Below, piece by piece: positions 61,846 to 64,000 of a stretch of 64,000 bases of DNA. The stretch spans positions 62,001 through 126,000 of the forward strand of contig JAUHZO010000010.1 in NCBI GenBank assembly GCA_030425925.1, read 5' to 3'. This stretch comes from Alphaproteobacteria bacterium. GTDB lineage: Bacteria; Pseudomonadota; Alphaproteobacteria; Rhodobacterales; Rhodobacteraceae. The notes beneath the pieces are model-generated. The model saw only the letters and a list, made by a program, of their open reading frames with translations, did no database searches and was not told the DNA's origin. Every line of letters begins with the position of its first letter. Position 1 is the stretch's first letter. Made by a program: the position numbers and the translations under genes.

Positions 61846-61868
61846 GATCCGGGCAAAGCGCGGCGCGC

Positions 61869-63200
61869 TTACGCGTCGTCGAGCGCTTCCATCGCCTTTT
61901 CAAGCTCTTCCTTGGTCACTTCCTTCTCGGTGACCTGCGCCACGGTGGCGATGTGGTCGATCACCTTGTCCTCGAAGATCGGCGCGCGCATCTGCTGCTG
62001 CATCTGCGGGTTCTCGCGCACGAAGTCAAAGAACGCGCGTTCCTGGCCCGGATACTGCCGCGCCTGGTTCATCACCGCCTGGGTCATCTCGGCATCCGAC
62101 ACCTCGACCTCGGCCTTCTGGCCAAGCTCGGCCAGCAACAGGCCCAGACGCACCCGGCGCACGGCCAGTTTGGTGTGCTCTTCGGTGGCCTCGATCTCGG
62201 GGTGGTCGTGTCCCTGCACCTCGGGATTGTCCTCGTGCCACAGCTGGTGCGCGATCTGCTTGGCCTCGGCCTCCACCAGCGCCGGCGGCAGGTCGAAATC
62301 CACCATCTCGTCCAGCCGGTCGAGAATGGCGCGCTTCATCACCTGGCGCGCAGCCCCGGCATATTCCGCCTCGAGCCGCCCACGGATCTGTTCCTTGAGC
62401 GCATCAAGCGTCTCGGCCCCGAATTTCTGCGCCATCTCGTCATCGATCTGCGCCGCCACCGGGGCTTTCACCGCCTTGACGGTCACATCGAACACCGCCG
62501 CCTTGCCCGCCAGGTTTTCGGCACCGTACTCCGCGGGGAAGTTCACCTCGACGGCCTTTTCGTCACCGGCCTTCACGCCGACAAGCTGCTCTTCGAACCC
62601 GGGGATGAAGCTGCCCGACCCCAGCACCAGCGGATAATCCTCGGCCGCGCCGCCATCAAAGGCCTCGCCGTCGATCTTGCCGACAAAGTCGATCACCACC
62701 TGGTCGCCGTCCTGCGCCTCGGCGCCTTCGTCGCGGTCGTCAAAGCTCTGGGCGGTTTCGGCCAGCGAGGCCAGCGCCTCGTCCACAGAGCTTTCGTCGG
62801 CCTTGACCACCAGACGCTCGACCTCGATCACCGCCACGTCCACCTCGGGGATCGTTGGCAGCGCCTCGTATGTCATCTCGACATGCACGTCGTCGCCTTC
62901 CTTCCAGTCCTCGTTGGTCATCTTGACCTCGGGCTGGAGCGCCGGACGATCGCCGCTGTCCTCGAAATGCTTGTTCATGGCCCCGTCGATGGCTTCCTGC
63001 ATCGACTCGCCCAGCAGACGCTGACCGAACTGCTTTTTCAGAAGCGGCATGGGCACCTTGCCCTTGCGAAAGCCCTTCATCTCGATCTCGGGCTGCGCCT
63101 CACGCAGTTTCTCGTTGACCTTCTCGTCAAGCTCGGCCGCCGTCACGGTGATGGCATAGCCGCGCTTGAGGCCCTCGTTCAGCGTCTCGGTGACCTGCAT
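61869..63200 (-). CDS. tig: Trigger factor
   Basis: Ribosome-bound chaperone and prolyl isomerase, 443 residues. The ribosome-docking motif GFRKGKVP is at 43-50. The FKBP-type domain (about 150-240) has [20 protein letters not shown] and [32 protein letters not shown]. The long helical C-terminal chaperone arms end in [16 protein letters not shown]. Start 63200 ([15 protein letters not shown]) is standard for the family. Confidence 0.96.
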   Translation of the reverse strand: MQVTETLNEGLKRGYAITVTAAELDEKVNEKLREAQPEIEMKGFRKGKVPMPLLKKQFGQRLLGESMQEAIDGAMNKHFEDSGDRPALQPEVKMTNEDWKEGDDVHVEMTYEALPTIPEVDVAVIEVERLVVKADESSVDEALASLAETAQSFDDRDEGAEAQDGDQVVIDFVGKIDGEAFDGGAAEDYPLVLGSGSFIPGFEEQLVGVKAGDEKAVEVNFPAEYGAENLAGKAAVFDVTVKAVKAPVAAQIDDEMAQKFGAETLDALKEQIRGRLEAEYAGAARQVMKRAILDRLDEMVDFDLPPALVEAEAKQIAHQLWHEDNPEVQGHDHPEIEATEEHTKLAVRRVRLGLLLAELGQKAEVEVSDAEMTQAVMNQARQYPGQERAFFDFVRENPQMQQQMRAPIFEDKVIDHIATVAQVTEKEVTKEELEKAMEALDDA

Positions 63201-63384
63201 TTCGCGTCCTTCTCGGCTCGGGTCCGCGCAGTCTGGGCGGGCACCCCGGTTCAAAATCTGGGCTCTTCTAAGCACCGCCACGCGCTGGCGCAAGGCGATT
63301 TGTCGGTGCCTGCGCAGCGCGGCCCGCGACGGGTGTCACAAGACCGTTGATGGGAATCCGGCCGGGCCGCGTGGCGCGTGGCGC

Positions 63385-64000
63385 TCAGGCCTCGATCACC
63401 GCGTCGCCGTCGCCCTGCAGATCGGTGCGCAGGCCGGGCGCGCGGGCCGAGACGACCAGCCCGTCCACCTCGGCCCCCCGGTCGCGCCGCAGCACGGCCG
63501 CGGTCAGCGTGACCGCGTCGAACCCGGCATCCCGCAGCAGGCCCGAGACATAGGCCGGGGCATGGGCAAAGCGGCGGCTTTCGCGCAACTCCACCGCCCG
63601 CGTGCCGCGCTCCACGGTAAAGGCCAGCAGGCCACCGGGCCGCAGCGCGCCGCGGCACCAGCCGATCACCTTTTCCAGCGCGCCGACATAGATGAAGACA
63701 TCCGCCGCCACGATCAGGTCATGGCTGCACGGGTCGGGCGGCAGCCGGGTGATGTCGCGCTTGTCCAGCTGGTCGTAAAGGCCCTTGTCGCGCGCCTCGC
63801 GCAGCATCGCGGCGGACAGGTCATAGCCCGTCAGCCAGTCGCATCGCGGGCGCAGCATCTCGCCGCACAGCCCGGTGCCACAGCCCAGATCCAGCGCCCG
63901 CGCCACACGGGTGCCCCCGGCCCTGTCCAGCGCCCGGGCCAGCTGCTCGGGCCCGCGATAGTCCAGACGGGTGCGCAGCGCGGTGTCGAACCGGGCGGCG
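63385..64000 (-). CDS. Class I SAM-dependent methyltransferase, N-terminus outside window
   Basis: Open to the window end; 205 codons are seen. The preserved part has FDTALRTRLDYRGPEQLARAL, motif I RALDLGCGTGLCGEML, GYDLSAAMLREARDKGLYD (acidic loop after strand 2), DLIVAADVFIYVGALEKVI and LRPGGLLAFTVERG. It resembles the methyltransferase domain of TPR-methyltransferase proteins common in this group. The substrate is unknown. Confidence 0.85.
   Translation of the reverse strand, partial: AARFDTALRTRLDYRGPEQLARALDRAGGTRVARALDLGCGTGLCGEMLRPRCDWLTGYDLSAAMLREARDKGLYDQLDKRDITRLPPDPCSHDLIVAADVFIYVGALEKVIGWCRGALRPGGLLAFTVERGTRAVELRESRRFAHAPAYVSGLLRDAGFDAVTLTAAVLRRDRGAEVDGLVVSARAPGLRTDLQGDGDAVIEA

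Overview
The window looks like a chromosomal segment of a high-GC alphaproteobacterium of the Rhodobacteraceae / Roseobacter group. The evidence is the gene content and order: a dctPQM TRAP operon, a cysG-DUF2849-sulfite reductase-cysH-DUF934 operon, DksA with a single cysteine, DUF2927, DUF4167 and DUF1499 proteins, and fabD-fabG-acpP next to rpsF-rpsR-rplI. Codons end mostly in G or C. I see no prophage, transposase, integrase, CRISPR array, rRNA or secretion island, so this is mostly core genome with a few odd non-coding elements.

Layout. 1-9.7 kb: cell-wall genes (YcbB-type L,D-transpeptidase, cut by the window edge, and a DUF882 MepK-like protein), two tandem tRNA-Asp genes, a polysaccharide deacetylase, a pirin, a RimB-RimK fusion, Fe-S assembly proteins, a SatD/DUF3307 pair, TfoX and tpiA. 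9.7-18.2 kb: C4-dicarboxylate uptake (dctM, dctQ, dctP) with its two-component system dctB/dctD, tandem DctD-type operators, an HD phosphohydrolase and a cytochrome P450. 18.2-24.3 kb: an Lrp-type regulator divergent from the assimilatory sulfate operon and ferredoxin-NADP reductase. 24.4-31.4 kb: an Ala/Thr/Glu-rich membrane-anchored protein, infC with an apparent ATA start, molybdenum-cofactor maturation genes (MoCF domain protein, XdhC), a long foldback element, an FAD monooxygenase and dksA. 31.7-37.7 kb: MoxR, an AEC transporter, a DUF2927 lipoprotein, a small membrane protein, a VWA protein and a GST. 37.7-42.4 kb: a sugar isomerase/dehydrogenase pair, 93-bp tandem repeats abutting tRNA-Val(TAC), a LysR regulator, tRNA-Val(CAC) and an HU-like protein. 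42.5-50.1 kb: lon, tgt, DUF4167, prmC and prfA. 50.2-55.5 kb: a ureohydrolase, two M20 amidohydrolases, mazG and a HisA paralog. 55.7-64 kb: fatty-acid synthesis (acpP, fabG, fabD), the rpsF-rpsR-rplI operon, an XRE regulator, a soluble chemoreceptor, trigger factor and a partial methyltransferase.

How the genes work together. DctB should sense C4-dicarboxylates and phosphorylate the DctD-like regulator, which probably binds two near-perfect palindromes upstream of dctP. That regulator has lost the sigma-54 contact loop and the Walker A lysine, so it cannot be a standard sigma-54 activator. CysG supplies siroheme to the sulfite reductase, and CysH feeds it sulfite from APS. PrmC methylates the GGQ motif of the adjacent PrfA. 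FabD, FabG and AcpP are steps of one pathway. The most unusual signals are the altered DctD with its canonical operators, the 178-bp foldback at 29.3 kb, the repeated terminator-like units downstream of tRNA-Val, the ATA start of infC, the low-complexity helical protein and the HisA paralog with a Glu for the catalytic Asp.
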